6,862 nt of DNA from Actinomycetes bacterium (GTDB lineage Bacteria; Actinomycetota; Acidimicrobiia; Acidimicrobiales; JAKAOS01). A program made the position numbers and the translations under genes. The notes beneath the pieces were generated by a model that was given only the letters and a program-made list of their open reading frames with translations, was not told the origin of the DNA and did no database searches. Each line of letters begins with the position of its first letter. The first letter of the stretch is position 1. The stretch spans positions 1-6,862 of the forward strand of contig JAJYGW010000171.1 of assembly GCA_021790615.1 (NCBI GenBank). The letters are read 5' to 3'. Below are positions 6,714-6,862 of the stretch, piece after piece.

Positions 6714-6862
6714 AGCTCCACCGTACCGTCTGGGCGGTCGCTGTCCCCGGACACCGACCGGCTCGGCCGTCGGGCTGGGTGGGCTCGGGTAGGGCCACAG
6801 GTGGGCTGCCCGAGAGGGACCGCCCAGCGCTCTGATCATCCCTGGTGGCGCGGACCCCCGAG
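6714..6862 (-). other. Region upstream of apt; possible last codons of an upstream gene
   Basis: One minus-strand frame is open from the right edge for eight codons (LGGPRHQG) and ends at TGA, 6838-6836. That stop overlaps the ATG at 6839 as ATGA. In many actinobacteria the gene before apt is secF, but eight residues are too few to identify it. The rest of the region is GC-rich. The extension it would encode in the apt frame is Pro/Arg/Gly-rich with no family resemblance, so I treat it as probably untranslated, apart from the candidate promoter inside it. Confidence 0.35.
6720..6747 (-). promoter_or_regulatory. Candidate promoter for a leaderless apt transcript
   Basis: Reading the minus strand, GGGACA (6747-6742; 4 of 6 matches to TTGACA) is followed by a 16-nt spacer and TACGGT (6725-6720), which fits the actinobacterial TAnnnT -10 pattern. 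The GTG at 6713 lies 6 nt past the -10 element, where transcription would be expected to begin, giving an mRNA that starts with the start codon. Short motifs occur by chance, and this rests on the sequence pattern alone. Confidence 0.3.

Overview
This is a very GC-rich stretch in which every gene I can support lies on the minus strand. From right to left, in transcription order, these are apt, a bifunctional rel/spoT (p)ppGpp synthetase-hydrolase, hisS, aspS and the N-terminal part of rarA, which runs off the left edge. The GC content, the strong G/C bias at third codon positions, the GTG starts and the order apt-rel-hisS-aspS-rarA all fit a high-GC actinobacterium. Acidimicrobiia-like is my best guess, but it is an inference from gene order and composition and was not tested by any search.

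Layout: 6714-6862 is a short region upstream of apt. It may hold the last codons of another gene (in many actinobacteria secF lies here) and a candidate promoter. apt (about 6159-6713) is followed after about 28 nt by rel (3884-6130), then a 63-nt spacer, then hisS (2471-3820). hisS overlaps the GTG start of aspS (504-2474) by 4 nt. rarA begins within about 100 nt of the aspS stop, perhaps only 3 nt after it, and is cut by the window edge. No gap exceeds 300 nt. I see no RNA gene, mobile element, CRISPR array, T-box-like leader or convincing terminator, so the set could be one transcription unit.

Functionally, the genes are linked by amino-acid and nucleotide sensing. HisRS and AspRS charge tRNA, Rel reads uncharged tRNA on the ribosome and makes or degrades (p)ppGpp, and Apt salvages adenine into the purine nucleotide pool. 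RarA is a replication-fork maintenance ATPase that often sits beside aspS in actinobacteria. This is largely a conserved housekeeping region and I found no new system. The points worth a second look concern AspRS (residues predicting a non-discriminating enzyme, an unusual motif 2 residue, a low-complexity insertion and an N-terminal extension), the translation starts of rarA and apt, and a possible leaderless promoter for apt.
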